Positions 49,201 through 61,233 of a stretch of 64,000 nt of DNA are shown here, in pieces; the stretch's first letter is position 1; each line of letters starts with the position of its first letter. The notes below the pieces were generated by a model that did no database searches, was not told where the DNA came from, and was given only the letters and a program-made list of their open reading frames with translations. Source of the DNA: Phascolomyces articulosus (Eukaryota; Mucoromycota; Mucoromycetes; Mucorales; Lichtheimiaceae); assembly GCA_025677815.1 (NCBI GenBank), contig JAIXMP010000022.1:124001-188000 (forward strand). The letters run 5' to 3'. The position numbers were made by a program, and so were the translations under genes.

Positions 49201-50714
49201 AAGGTTTTTTTTTACATACCATCTAGCTGATCACCCTCCAGTTGAATACTAATATAGATAAAGGGTGTTTTTCTTGATGATGGATCTAAGAAACGCATTA
49301 TCACACCCAATCCCCAAATACAATAAATTTGATATATATACTTTAAAAATAATCATTATGATATTATACTAAAAATTAAAAAAATTATATGTACCACGAT
49401 GAAAGCCATTTCTTGCCATGGATACTAATTCTTTCAAATCACATTTTGCATAATTGACAGGTCGTTTGTTGACAAAGATATGAATACGTTCACCCCGATA
49501 AACAATGTTTGGATCTATACATAGCATGTAAAAAAAGAAATTCATATTAACCATTCATCTGAATTCCTCCAAAACAACAAGAGTCTATAGATCTATAAAA
49601 AAACAAGACAGAATTATATATATACCTGCATTGGGTTTCGCTAAAACACACTCCATTGATAACTGACTTTCTGTTACTTTCACATAATGATGTTCAAGCA
49701 TATCACATAATTGAGTTCCATAAGCTGTAGCAATCGCTTTCATCGTTCCAGAAGTGGCTGGTTGTAACCACTTGTTATGCGTTGCTCGAGCAGATCCTAC
49801 ACCTATTGCATCCACTGCACTCGTCAAAGCAAAACGTACCCATGGATAAACAAGACTATATTTTATCATCATATCCTGAATTCGTTTAAAGCTAAATGTT
49901 TTTTGTGCCATTTGTCGCCGTACAGGGATATTGAAAAAGGACTGATATGCTGAAATAATGGTGCCCGAGTGTGAAATGGATCCAATCGGTTTTTTACTAT
50001 TGTATTTTATTTTTTTTCATAAAACAAAAAAATATTGTAAGAAACCAAATCTTCTCTTCCTTCGATCCTTTATAAATGATCATGGTATATTACCTTGTTT
50101 GTTTTCCTAAACAATCCAATTCGTATTGCATGGCCAATGCATCTTGCTTTGTCTTGGTAGTGATTTGAAATGTTTTGGATAGTGCGCATATAGAGTTGAG
50201 TGCTTCGCCTTGAAAAAGGATTCTCAGATTAGATATACAAAATAAAACATCTATCCTAAGCAAACATTGGTTCTTACCTCTAAATCCAAGTGTTTTTAAA
50301 CGCTCCAAGTCATCCATTGTTGTAATTTTCGAAGTATGATAACGATATCCCATGCAGGAACGACTCTTTTCGTCAATGCCGTATCCATCATCTTTAACCT
50401 ATGATAATTGATCCTGTTGGCTTGTTTTTTTTAAACCCCCAAAGAGAAATTATATATTTATTTCTTACCTGAATAAGTTTTAAGCCATTATTTACAAGTT
50501 TGACATCAATACTATGCGCGTTGGCATCCAACGCGTTTCTTTTTTTTATGGTAAATGATATCATTCTACTGTGTAGTAATAAATAAATCCAAAAATAAAG
50601 TTCTTACTCGATCAATTCCTTGACAATAGATTCAATGTCAACAATGACTTGCCCTGAATGTAATTGACGTACTGTAGACGTGTCAAGTGGCTGAATCGCT
50701 TGTTCAGGTAACAT
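46253..50714 (-). CDS. MLH2: MutL homologue of the PMS1(human)/MLH2(yeast) type, with one apparent frame break
   Basis: Partner of MLH1 in mismatch repair and meiotic gene conversion. Exons (minus): 50608..50714, 50469..50538, 50278..50398, 50094..50208, 49626..49996, 49395..49514, 49220..49285, 48907..49118, 47110..48837, 46862..46954, 46253..46784; about 1175 residues. ATPase motifs: 'IVKELIENALDANAHSIDVK' (Mg/ATP site), 'VKDDGYGIDEKS', 'LGFRGEALNSICALS', 'IGSISHSGTIISAY', then 'DVNLEPSKMAVMLHHKQDVI'. A long Ser/Gln/Asp-rich linker follows. The C-terminal dimerisation part includes 'PLSNQGANRLSLVAYAKQQN' and 'GYGINDFRELLTIIQQ'. I see no DQHA(x)2E endonuclease motif, as usual for this subfamily. 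Exon 8 does not join exon 9 in frame unless one base is removed or added in the run at 48935-48939. That is a sequencing error, a true frameshift, or a missed intron. 46253-48837 might otherwise be read as a separate gene. Confidence 0.75.
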
Positions 50715-51112
50715 TATTTTTAACAGAAAAAAAATAATACTAATAGAAGATCTAGATTTGTACAGGTTTAAAAAAAAACCTTGATAAGGGAGTAATCCTT
50801 GGTTAATAATAAAATTATGATGTCGGGTCGTAAAAGCAAAGGTGCATATTTATTATGCATTAATAGTCATTAGTATAATAATAACAATTAATAAAACGTA
50901 AATTGATAAAGAAGCTGGTATACTATAATAATATTTTTAATTTGTTTTGTTTGTTTGTTTGCTTGAAAATGAGGAGTAAATCTATGTATAGTAGTAGTAA
51001 ATGAAAGATGGAAAGACGAATGATGTACAAAATAGAATGATGAATGGTAAATGGATGGATGAATGAAATATACACAAACACAATATGATAAACCAAGTTA
51101 AATTTATTACAT
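50715..51112. other. Spacer between MLH2-type gene and F-box-like gene
   Basis: 398 bp: promoter of the MutL gene and 3' region of the next gene on the same strand. A TTTGTTTGTTTG run lies near 50943-50960. No gene seen. Confidence 0.5.
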
Positions 51113-52045
51113 TTAATAGTGATGATCGAACAAGTCCAGAAAAGCTGGGATCTTTAATCCAACTCGTTCAACCAAGAAATACCCACATGCTGAACTACTC
51201 GTAAAAGCTGGGTCTCGTTCTCTTGCAGGTATTTTACGTGCATAACACTTTGGTAATATAGGTCGAGGTGGTTGCTCACCACTGTTGTTATTTTGTTGTT
51301 TTGTCGTTATAGTTGTCGCTGTTGTCCTAGTGACTTCCTCTTCCATTTGTTTATTATTACTTGGACATAATAAACATGCATCAACCCAACAATCCGATCG
51401 CTCAATGGTCATTTCTCGACATAATTGAGATTGAGTAGTAAATTCACTAGCACCTGAAAACGTGCCTGCGCGTGTAGGTGGTAACTGTTTACGGATATCC
51501 CATAATGATGCCAGTGTTGTTTTACCTTTTTTATAATGATGATGGTGATGATGATTTCCAACCTTACTACCATCCTTACTATTGTTATCATGATAGTCCA
51601 TGCCTGGTATCATCATCTTCCTTCTTCCTTCCTCTATTGTTATGATTCGTGTCGATGAAGGCCTCAATAACAATTTACCATGTGACACATACGCATCTTC
51701 CACGCGGAAATAATGTTGTTGTGATGAAAAACTTGGAAATAACCATACGATTCGGTTCGGTATATCCAATTTTGAAAAGTATAAAGGTAACCATGATTCA
51801 TTTTTTAGCCAACAACTAGCATCTGGTCGAGGTGCAGATAATTCACAAAGATTGGTCGAAACAAGATTTAAAAATGGTTGAAGACGTACTGTTGAAGATG
51901 GTGATGAAGATGATGAAGAAAGATGGATTCGAAGTGCTTCGTCTATAATATGTTCTGGTAGTACCTGATAAAGTGTAGAAAATGTCGTCAACGGTACCAA
52001 CGAGATAATATAGAGTACAATTTCTAAAGGTACACGATCGAGCAT
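51113..52045 (-). CDS. F-box-like protein
   Basis: Intronless, 310 residues. The N-terminus 'MLDRVPLEIVLYIISLVPLT' followed by 'TFSTLYQVLPEHIIDEAL' fits an F-box-like helix bundle (Leu-Pro... Leu-x-x-Ile-x-x-x-Leu), which in fungi links substrates to SKP1-cullin ubiquitin ligases. The rest has ordered pieces ('SCWLKNESWLPLYFSKLDIP', 'ASLWDIRKQLPPTRAGTFSG', 'DCWVDACLLCPSNNKQ') separated by Ser- and His-rich runs (a HHHHHH stretch near residue 165). No LRR, WD40 or Kelch repeat is visible. The start is the first ATG, giving the F-box at the extreme N-terminus as is common. Substrate unknown. Confidence 0.7.
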   Translation of the reverse strand: MLDRVPLEIVLYIISLVPLTTFSTLYQVLPEHIIDEALRIHLSSSSSSPSSTVRLQPFLNLVSTNLCELSAPRPDASCWLKNESWLPLYFSKLDIPNRIVWLFPSFSSQQHYFRVEDAYVSHGKLLLRPSSTRIITIEEGRRKMMIPGMDYHDNNSKDGSKVGNHHHHHHYKKGKTTLASLWDIRKQLPPTRAGTFSGASEFTTQSQLCREMTIERSDCWVDACLLCPSNNKQMEEEVTRTTATTITTKQQNNNSGEQPPRPILPKCYARKIPARERDPAFTSSSACGYFLVERVGLKIPAFLDLFDHHY

Positions 52046-54500
52046 TAAATTTTTCTTTATATTATATCTCGAAGGGTTTAAAAGAAAAAGAAGAACGATG
52101 GGTTGGAGAAAAAGTAGAAGAAGAAAGTAAGCAGGAAAAAAGAAAGTGTGAGAAAACGTTTAGAGGCAAGGAAAAATGATTATGAGTCAGGAAATAAACT
52201 GCTTCTCTCTCCTACTAACAATAATCATTCGCTCTCTCATGCTTTCTCCTTTTACATCTCTTTTTTCTCTCTCCCCCCAACACCTTTTTCTATTCGCCCT
52301 TGTGATTCATGATTATCTGTTTAAGATGCTATTTAGTTAACGGAGCCCTAAATTAAACGGGTTTATTTTCGGCATCATTATAGAAAAAGAAGATTTCATC
52401 CCAATGTTTCGGTTCATTATTTGATTCTCAAGGAGCGAAGTCAGAATAGAAGGTTTCTTATCATATATGGATGGGCAATAAACGTTTGAAATATATTTAG
52501 TTTATTTTGCTACTATATCTTAATAAGGTCACAATAGGATATACCACGAGTCCAATCATAGTTTTATTTTTTCTTATTTATAAGCTGATAGATGACTATT
52601 AGCATAAGAGCATTTGTAGGGTTGTATATATTTATAATCAAACTCGTTAACTTTTATCATATATATAACCATGGAAAACGATGAATCGGTGCCATCACAG
52701 ATGTCACCATACATGTCGTGAAAGTGCGGTGATTAATAAAATACCAATACCAAATCAGGGCTTTTGGATTACACTTTTAATACTCGTACTATCTGTGTGA
52801 ATTACGAACTAATTCTAAGCATATAGAACACGTTTATCGAGCGTACAATAAATACTGATTGAATAAGTTTCGATAATAGTAGTTAAGATAACTTTCACTA
52901 TATTCAACATTCGTTACTCACCATGTTAGCCTTCCAGACTAGTAACCTCTTGGTGACCACTGACTAGGGGCATAAGTAATAAATAGAAATATTAAAAATA
53001 TCATTCAGTGCGTACAAGAAACAATAAGTAGAATAGAAAGAAAAAAGACAGTCATCTTATTTCTAAATGTTGAATAGTCTTATTCATAATGTCACAAAAA
53101 AAAAGAACATTCTGGTAAATTAATATATACGGATGGGGCATGGACCATACATAGTATATCACAAAAATTTAAGTAGTTGCCTAAATCATAGTGCTGCTGA
53201 CGCCATACCATTTGTAAGAATCTACGCATAGCATTTTTTTAGTATTAAAACGACATAGAGATATACATACAAGACGAAACATCTCATATTAAGCAATGGA
53301 ATGGGTTCACAAAAAGAAGAAAGCGTTATCTTAGTGGAGAAATTAATTTATTGTTAAATGAGGATTGTCAAAAGAGCCTCAAGAAAACTATTTTCGTTCC
53401 ATCTATTTCTTCCCATATTTGATTAACACCCAAATCCCAAACAAAGATATATTATTAAAATAAATAAATAAAAATGTTGAATAGTGGTGTTGGCCCTTTT
53501 TTACTACATATAAATACAGCGCAACCATTATTTTAGACCGCCAAAAACCAACATTGTTCATTTTTACGTGCTGTTGCCGTTTCAGCTATCCTCTGACGGG
53601 TAATAATTATGCATCATTTTGATATTCACGTTCGTTCTATAAGACGGCCATAGAATATAATGTTTCCGTACGTATTTTTTTGCCTGTTCCCATTTTTTTA
53701 ACTCTATTTCGCGTAATCTAATCTTTTGTCATTTTCACTTTTACAGGTATAATTTCAGATTCAACTTATATATTGCTTCTTTTCTTAGGTTCAATAATGT
53801 TAATTGTAATAGTATATATGTTGAAAGTAGACATAACAAAGAAAATGATTTCTGTAGCTAGTTTCTTATGAGGGCCACTATAATTAACCCTAGTATGCAT
53901 TATCGTTCAAGGAACATAATTCCTGCCGAGATGCTTTAACGACTGGATCAGATAAGCATTTATATATCATTATTATATTCCAATATGACATAAAAAAAAA
54001 ATAAAGCAAAAGTGGCACTTGTATTAGATACGAAATGATAAATTATCAATTTATAGTCAGTGCCGCTTGATAATGATTTATCATGTGTATGAAATTACTT
54101 TTCACACGAAAAGGAATAGCCTTACTTTAGATGTTTCGGAATACTATTATGCTTGTTACTCTAGATACTACTCAGCAGGCTTAGCCTTTTCTCTGATGAC
54201 TCGCCATTGTAAGTACAGCTCTTTATATTTATAGATTATGAAATATATAATATCCAGAAAGTGGTTGTTGTACATAATTACTATTGCTATTAGCAAAACT
54301 AACTTTACCAATTATGCGACATTTTTAAGATAAAATCATGAATATAAAGCAAATAATAGTACTTTCAATTATATTTCATCTTGTTATTACTACAAAGTAT
54401 ATGGAAGTAGTTCGGATTTTTTAAATAATGCAATAATAATGATTGTCATTAAGGGGTAGTGTCTATTATAAATGAAATTAATCCAAGAAAGAATAGCTTA
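52046..54500. other. Long gene-free region
   Basis: About 2.45 kb, AT-rich, with no ORF above 60 codons on either strand. Poly-pyrimidine tracts at 52200-52290 belong to the F-box gene's upstream side. GTTAACGGAGCCCTAAATT at about 52335 is the only GC-rich word cluster. I see no tRNA, snRNA or element end. Coding density is zero, and divergence is such that old repeats could hide here. Confidence 0.45.
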
Positions 54501-54506
54501 GGTGTT

Positions 54507-54533
54507 AAACCCTAATTATAGCGGAACCCTAAC
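54507..54533. promoter_or_regulatory. Two telo-box elements upstream of the Pol I subunit gene
   Basis: AAACCCTAA (54507-54515) and AACCCTAAC (54525-54533) lie in the same orientation, 115 and 97 bp before the ATG of RPA49. ACCCTAA-type boxes bound by Tbf1/TRF-like factors mark ribosomal-protein and ribosome-biogenesis genes in several fungi, so the position fits a ribosome-synthesis regulon; function here is inference. Confidence 0.5.
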
Positions 54534-54621
54534 TACAAACAAGCATAAGCAAAAATTTTATATTTTTTTTGTTGCAACTTTTTTTTTTGCTTACATATAG
54601 AGAACATAATAAAGAAAAACC

Positions 54622-56216
54622 ATGGGGAAAAGAAAGCATTCAGAAACAACGTCAGAGCCAAAAGCATCCAAATCATCACGTAATGTCAAGATCGCCATTG
54701 ATACACCTTCAAAAGGTGCCGATTCACCTTATTTAGGTAAATTATTATAATGTGGAAAGAAAGAAATATCCTATTGGATCATTAGGTTATTCAAGAACGA
54801 TCTTTTGGGCCATTGACAACTTTTTTTTAAAAAAAAAAATTCGAATTAGCTGCATTTCCCGGTACAAAACCACCAGCTTCTACTCCATTTATTTCTTATC
54901 GATCATTAGACGGTAATGAAAAGAAACGTATGGTTATTGGTGAAACGGAAAAGGTCAAGTTTACTGGAAGTAATACAGGTGAAGACGCACCACAAAGTTA
55001 CTGTCAGTAAGTATTCTTTTTTTTTCCTTCCCCTCCCGTGTTTTCCGAGTTTCAAGAAAGGATTTTTTAAAGAAGGACAGAAAATGAGATAACCTTGATT
55101 ATTGTCAAAAAAAAGATATCTTGTAGGTGTTTATTCCAAAAGCAAAAACACGGTGACTTTAACACCTGCGCCTGTTTTACGTATGCATCGTAATGTCAAA
55201 TCACTTGCTTTATCTGACGATACGATCCGTAAAAAGAATACTCAATTCAATGAAGCCAAAACATCCTTGGGTCTTGCCTTTGGTACAGCCAAAGCTAAGA
55301 AACAGCTCAAGGATCAAGAACGCAATGCAGTCAAGGGCGATCAATTGGAAGATGCTATGCATGATATGCACCGTGAAATTGGTCAAAGCAGTACAGGTCC
55401 TACACGAGAAGAAATCAAAAAGGCAATGAAGGCTGATTTACCTATTCCTGTTCATCATTTGGAGGCAGAACAACCTCAAGATGCTTATGAAATTGATAGT
55501 ATTGTTTCTGAAGAAGAATTACTTGTCATGCCTGTGAAGGAATTGATTCAAGCCAAACCTCAAACGGACAAGGATTTGTTCCCCTTATTACCTTACAGTC
55601 ATTCTAAATTTATTAATCAACGTATCCTTCAAACCATTCAAGCTTCTGGCAAGACAGATCGTCCTCGATTGCGTATGCTCATGTATATTTCTTATTTGAT
55701 GGCTTATCTTTGCAGAATTAATCCAAAGGATTTGAAAAATCGTCGCAAGTTGGAAACCATTATGAATAATCCTCCCAATATTGTATTGGACCAATTAGCA
55801 GATCGATATACGACACATGAAGTGTAAGTATCAGCAAGTGAAAAAAAAGGTGAAGAATTCAAGACAACTGACTTTTATATATATATGTATAGTCGTACAC
55901 CATTTATGAATGACAAGATCTTATGTTATATGATGGTTCTTTGCTTGCATGTTTCTGATTATCAATTGAATCCAGATGTTTTGGCAAAGGATCTTTCATT
56001 AAAGCCATTCAAGTAAGTATTATGTCATAATGTTTGTATCTATGGATGAGAAATGAGCCATTAACAATGGATATTTATAATAGAATTGCAACTGTATTAA
56101 GAAACTTGGGATGTAAAGTGGATTCAGTCAAGTCAAAGGCTAATGGAAGTGTCACTAAGAAAGCCTCCCTTGTGGTACCACTTAAGTTCCCTGAAATATC
56201 CAGGGGCAAACGATAA
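54622..56216 (+). CDS. RPA49: DNA-directed RNA polymerase I subunit A49
   Basis: Pol I-specific subunit that with A34.5 forms a TFIIF/TFIIE-like module aiding initiation and elongation on rDNA. Exons 54622..54736, 54850..55006, 55116..55823, 55893..56012 and 56084..56216; 410 residues. N-terminal dimerisation barrel: 'FPGTKPPASTPFISYRS', 'YLVGVYSKSKNTVTLTPAPV'. Linker: 'LGLAFGTAKAKKQLKDQERN'. C-terminal tandem winged helix: 'FINQRILQTIQASGKTDRPR', 'RLRMLMYISYLMAYLC', 'DKILCYMMVLCLHVSDYQLN', 'IATVLRNLGCKVDSV', 'KASLVVPLKFPEISRGKR'. All junctions keep frame. The start is supported by the basic N-terminus and upstream telo-boxes. Confidence 0.92.
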
Positions 56217-57536
56217 ATATGACCATTTTACCATAACAATTAAACATCACACACATCAGCTCATTCTCTCTTTCTCTCTCTCTTCCACTTATTTAATCAT
56301 CTATTCACTTCTTTCTCCTTTATTTTTTTTTTGATACTCTCCCTCTTTTTTTTATATACGAAATTTCACTAAACACCCATCCGACTTTCACACACACATC
56401 TTTATTGCATTTCCTTTTTTTTTATTATTATTAAAAAAAGTTGTTTATTTTATTCTTTTCTTTTTTTTTGCTGTTATGATATATGATGGAACTGTTCCAC
56501 CGATTACCAAGTCTGGAAAAGATCACACATCCAACCAACTAAAATATATTTTTTTTCCGCCAAAAAAAAAAAAAAACGGGACGATTTCCGTTCGATAAAA
56601 AAAAAGAGAAGCAAAACCTTTTAGTAACTAGAATAGTCAATAGAACAAGTACCATCATTATCATCATCATCTTAAAGACAATGTTAGGTCCTACTTTGTG
56701 TTTTTTTTTCTCATAGTAAAAGAGATTTTTTTTAAAAAAGATATCTGCTTACATAGCAACCTAAAACAAAAAAAGATAAGTTTAAAATTCTAGAAAGTAA
56801 AAGAAGAGTTGTCAATAAAGAGTAACCTTGTTTCTTTTGAAGGAAATTCAAAATAAACAAGTCCTTTTTATAGAGTGATTAAAGAGGTGTAATGGTGTAA
56901 TCAGGAATAATCTCAAAAGTATAATTGACAAGTTTTTTTTATTCTACTATCATTGAAAGAAAAATATAGTTTTATATCACCAACAATAGTTGAATATACG
57001 ACTTTTGTTCAAGTGAATGGACCTTGTTGTTCAAGTGGAAATGTAATGAAAAGGGTGTAAATAGCAATAAAGAAGAAGAATAAAAAAAGTGACTGGTGGA
57101 TTCCAAAAAAGAAAATTGGGTATATAAACCGCCAAGTTGGCTGATAATCCAAATTCTTCCTTTTTTTCTTTCCTCTAATTTTTACTACTTTACATATATA
57201 AAAAAAACTGTATATATATATATATATATACACATATATATATAGTCACTTACTTAGTATACTAATAGTGAGTGAGTGAGTTAGTTACTTGGGTATAACA
57301 TAAATAACTACGGTACCTTTTCTTATTTCGCTATTTGAAAATCTTATTCTTCTTTTTACGGTAATCTCTTTTATTTATTCTCTCTCTCCCTCTCTCTCTC
57401 TTTTTCTTTTTCTCTCTCTTTTTTTTTATACTTTTTTTTTCTTACTCCACACACACACTTCACTTCACTTAACGCGTGATTATACTTTCTTTCTACTTTC
57501 CCTCCACATATTTACTTTTACTTTACCAAAGATAGA
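56217..57536. other. Long spacer with simple-sequence tracts
   Basis: 1.3 kb between two plus-strand genes. Many poly-T/poly-A runs, (TA)n near 57210-57245, and T/C-rich tracts 57370-57440 in front of the next gene, which look like a fungal promoter/5'UTR pyrimidine tract. No gene or repeat family seen. Confidence 0.5.
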
Positions 57537-58991
57537 ATGGCATTAGATGAGGTGAGTTCTTTTTATATAAATAACAAATCATTAAGAATACACCTTATTT
57601 TACTAAAAAAAAATAATGCATAATAAAAAGGATGCTTGTGCGATTTGCGAAGGTGATCGGTCTACCACTAAAAATCCAATCATGTTTTGTGATGGTAAAG
57701 GTAAAAAGAAAAAAAAACGTTAAAGTTTTTTTTTTTTTTTTGTATATATAATAATAAAAAAAGATGGAGCATCGAATCCAAAACATCATGTTTTAACGAA
57801 TCTGTCTCCTTTTTATATCCATATATATAGGATGTAACGTTCCTGTGCATAAAGGTAAATCATCATCTTTTTTTTTGTGAGATGTTACTTGAAAAAAACA
57901 ACTCATGATCATCATTTTTTATATAGATTGTTATGGTGTAGATGATATACCAGAAGGTGAATGGTATTGTCAACGTTGTGAAGCTAAACGAAATGGAAAA
58001 CCTGCTGTAAATATAAATATATGAATTATTCAATTGTATAGACTATTCGATTTGATATATTAACAACACTCATCGTCTTCCTTTCTAAATTGAATCATAT
58101 ATATATATAGCGTATCGTATGTTGTCCTCAACAAACAGGTGCATTCAAGACAACAGTTAAACCGGGCAATTTCATTCATATTGCTTGTGCAAAATGGAAT
58201 TTGGATATTAATCATGATGCTGAACCTTATGATGTTGACAAAGTGAAAATGGATCAATATGTAAGTTCTTATCTCTTTCTCCCCTTTTCTTCTTCTTCAC
58301 CATCACCTTTATCTTCTTTTTGATCGTCCAATGATTCATTTTTGAATTATTCTGATGAGAGAGAGATGGGATAGTATCGTATAAGAAAGAAAAGAAGGTT
58401 TATAATTTTATAGAAAAAGGCATCTTTGTTTACCTGTGTTTGTGTGTTTTGTGTGATGTGATACCTTTTGGTATCTACATAAAAGACAGCTGAACTGACT
58501 TTTTTTTTGGTGTGATGGTTTCTTGTGTGACATGCTTCTCCTTATCCAATAGAAATGTTTCCAATGTGAAAAGGCAAAAGGCATTTGTATACAATGTCAA
58601 CACGATGCTTGTGAAAAGTAAGTTGCAATGCCTATATACTTAACAACATCATTGATAAACAATAATAAACTCATCACTATTTTTTTTATATTGTAGATGG
58701 GTTCATTGTACTTGTGCCATTAATACAGGCCTCATTTCAGTCACTAAAAAAGTACCCGATAGTTATTCTCCTCGTTGTAACGAACATCAACCTGAAGATG
58801 TCATTAACAAAAGAATGTTTCGTCGCTATGGTGACACTTCTCTCCCCTCAAGAAATACACCTAAACGTAAAAGACGATTATTGAAACGTAACTTGATGGA
58901 GAGTTCTACTGAAGATGAACAAGAAAGTGAATCAGAGGAAGAAGAAGACGAGGACCAAGATGATGACAATGACGATGATCATGAAGAAGAA

Positions 58992-59032
<41 letters not shown>

Positions 59033-60697
59033 GGACGACAGTGATGATGATATGGGTACAAGTAGAAGGAAAAAGAAAACAACAAAAAAGTCAAGCAACA
59101 AAAAAGCCAATACTGCAACAAATAAGAAAACACCTATCAAAAAGAGACGAGCTACAGCTCCGCACGGGAATAAAGGGGGTGGCCCTATTCAGTTGTTTAT
59201 GAGTGATCAAAGTGATTCAGAAGATGATCGTATGGGACGAAAGAACAATAAATCACCCAAAAGCAATAGTAGTAGTCATAGTAATACGAGTCATGGGAAC
59301 GGTAATGGAAGCACTATGTCACTTTCCTCTCCTTCTTTATCATCGTCAATAACGCCAACAACAGCTACACCAAAACCACGTGGCATGTTGGGTTTAATAG
59401 AAGCAAAACGAAAAAAGAGTCAAAAACTTTCATTGCAACCCCCTTCTCATAATAACAATAATAATAGTACTTCTTCATCTTCTTCATCGTCTTCTCAAAC
59501 TTCAACACCTACTACTATTACTGCACCCATGTTATCAGCATTACCCACACCTACCACGACTACAGCACCAACATCCAATGTATTATCTTCTTCATCATCT
59601 AATTCATTATCTTCTTCACCAGCACAAGTACCCATACCTTCATTTTCATCAGGAATGACGACACCTACCACTACAACAACACCACAACCTCCGTTACAGC
59701 AACAACAAAATAAGCCTTCACCTAATTCATTACCACATAAACAAAAATTACCTAATAAGGCTCATTTAATGCCCAATCAACCTCCATCCAATGGTGTGAA
59801 AAAGGCATCCCCTGTATTTCAAGACCTGGATGAGATTCAAAGTAATATGTTAGGTCAACGAAGAACTACTTCTTCTGGTCCTAACAATACGAATAATCCA
59901 CCTGCTTCTTCTACGTCAACCAATACGAATTCAACTATACCCTCTTCCTCGCCTTATGATACTCCATCCATGAATGGTGAACGTCGAAATACCATGCCAG
60001 ATCGAAAACCTTCTTCTTTGTTTCAACAAGGGTAAAAAAAAAACCTATTTCTCTATATATTTACTGATTAATCGATTGATTTGATTTATCCCAACTCTTT
60101 AAACTGACTACGCCACTCTTATTTTTGAAAAAAAAATCTGAACTTTAAATTTTTTATAGACTTCCGCCACAGCAGCAACAACAACAACGTCGTGCTACTA
60201 TGGAAGGACCTAATGATATCAATGAATTCCAAAGAACCATGATTCGATCAAAAATATCAGAAATTATGGATGAAGTTCTCTCTCAACCTTTACGTAAGTT
60301 TAATCAATCGATCGATCATTGGGTGAATTCTTTTTTTTCTATAAAGTAAAATAATGTCATTCACACGTACTCACCTCATATTTTATCAAAAAAATAAATA
60401 GAAAGAGCACCTGCACCACCACCACCAAATAATAATAATGATACAGAAATATTACGTCAAGAAGTGATGCGTTTAAGAGAAGAAAATCGACGACTTCAAA
60501 CATTTAAACGATCTGTGGCTGAAGTATTTGAAGGATTAAATGCTAAAGTGCCTAGTGGATTACCTATTAGTGTGGAGCGTATTGAAGATTATGTGAATGA
60601 ATTAAGAATGATGTTTGTACGTAATGGTTCTTTACGTGAACAAGATCATGCACGCATCACTCAATATGTAGAAGATATGATTATTGATCGTTTATAA
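57537..60697 (+). CDS. AF10-like protein with PHD finger, zinc knuckle and extended PHD
   Basis: Nine exons: 57537..57551, 57631..57700, 57831..57854, 57927..58006, 58111..58260, 58553..58617, 58697..60031, 60160..60293, 60402..60697; 722 residues. PHD1: 'CAICEGDRSTTKNPIMFCDG', 'GCNVPVHKDCYGVDDIPEGE', 'WYCQRC'. Next come the knuckle and ePHD: 'VCCPQQTGAFKTT', 'FIHIACAKWNLDI', 'KCFQCEKAKGICIQCQHDAC', 'WVHCTCAINTGLIS'. This PHD-knuckle-ePHD module reads the histone H3 tail in AF10/AF17, BRPF and JADE proteins. It is followed by a basic patch, a Glu run of about 20, ~350 residues of Ser/Thr/Pro/Asn-rich sequence, and a C-terminal coiled coil ('LRQEVMRLREENRRLQTF'). No bromodomain, PWWP or EPC-type segment, so AF10/AF17 is the closest layout. 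Exon 1 encodes only five residues (MALDE); its donor and the ATG fit the PHD frame. Confidence 0.85.
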
Positions 60698-61233
60698 ATC
60701 TTCATTCTCATTTTTTACTCACATCATTTCCATTCAATTCATTCATCCACTGAATCTTTCTTCAAAACTTGTTCATGTTTTTATATATAAAAAGAATATA
60801 GTGACAAAATTCATCAACTATTGTATTTTCATTCATTTTTTTTAATTCTTTTTTATTATTATTATTAATAATATTATTATTAAAAAAAAGGCAAAAGCGA
60901 TTTTTTTCTTTGTTATGTGAGTTGTATAAAGAAAGTGAGAGAGAGTGAAATATGTACGAGAGAGAGAGAGAGAGAGAGAGAGTAGGGATTGTATGTGCTG
61001 TGTATATGTTTTTAAGAGAAAAAAAGACTTGTCCTATATATATATATAACACAAGTTTTACTCTTCTTTATATTTTTTAATGGATAATAAAAGAGATTTG
61101 GATGTGAGTGTGAGTGTGTTTTTTTTGTATAGTTTTGAATTACTAAACAGGTATTCTTGATGTATATATAAAAAAGTGAATGTGTGTATGTGTGTATGTG
61201 TGTAAATGTTTATATATATAAGACTAAAAAAAA
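60698..61233. other. Convergent 3' region with microsatellites
   Basis: 3' ends of two converging genes. (GA)n run of about 12 units at 60958-60982; (TG)-rich sequence at 61106-61205. No gene seen. Confidence 0.6.
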
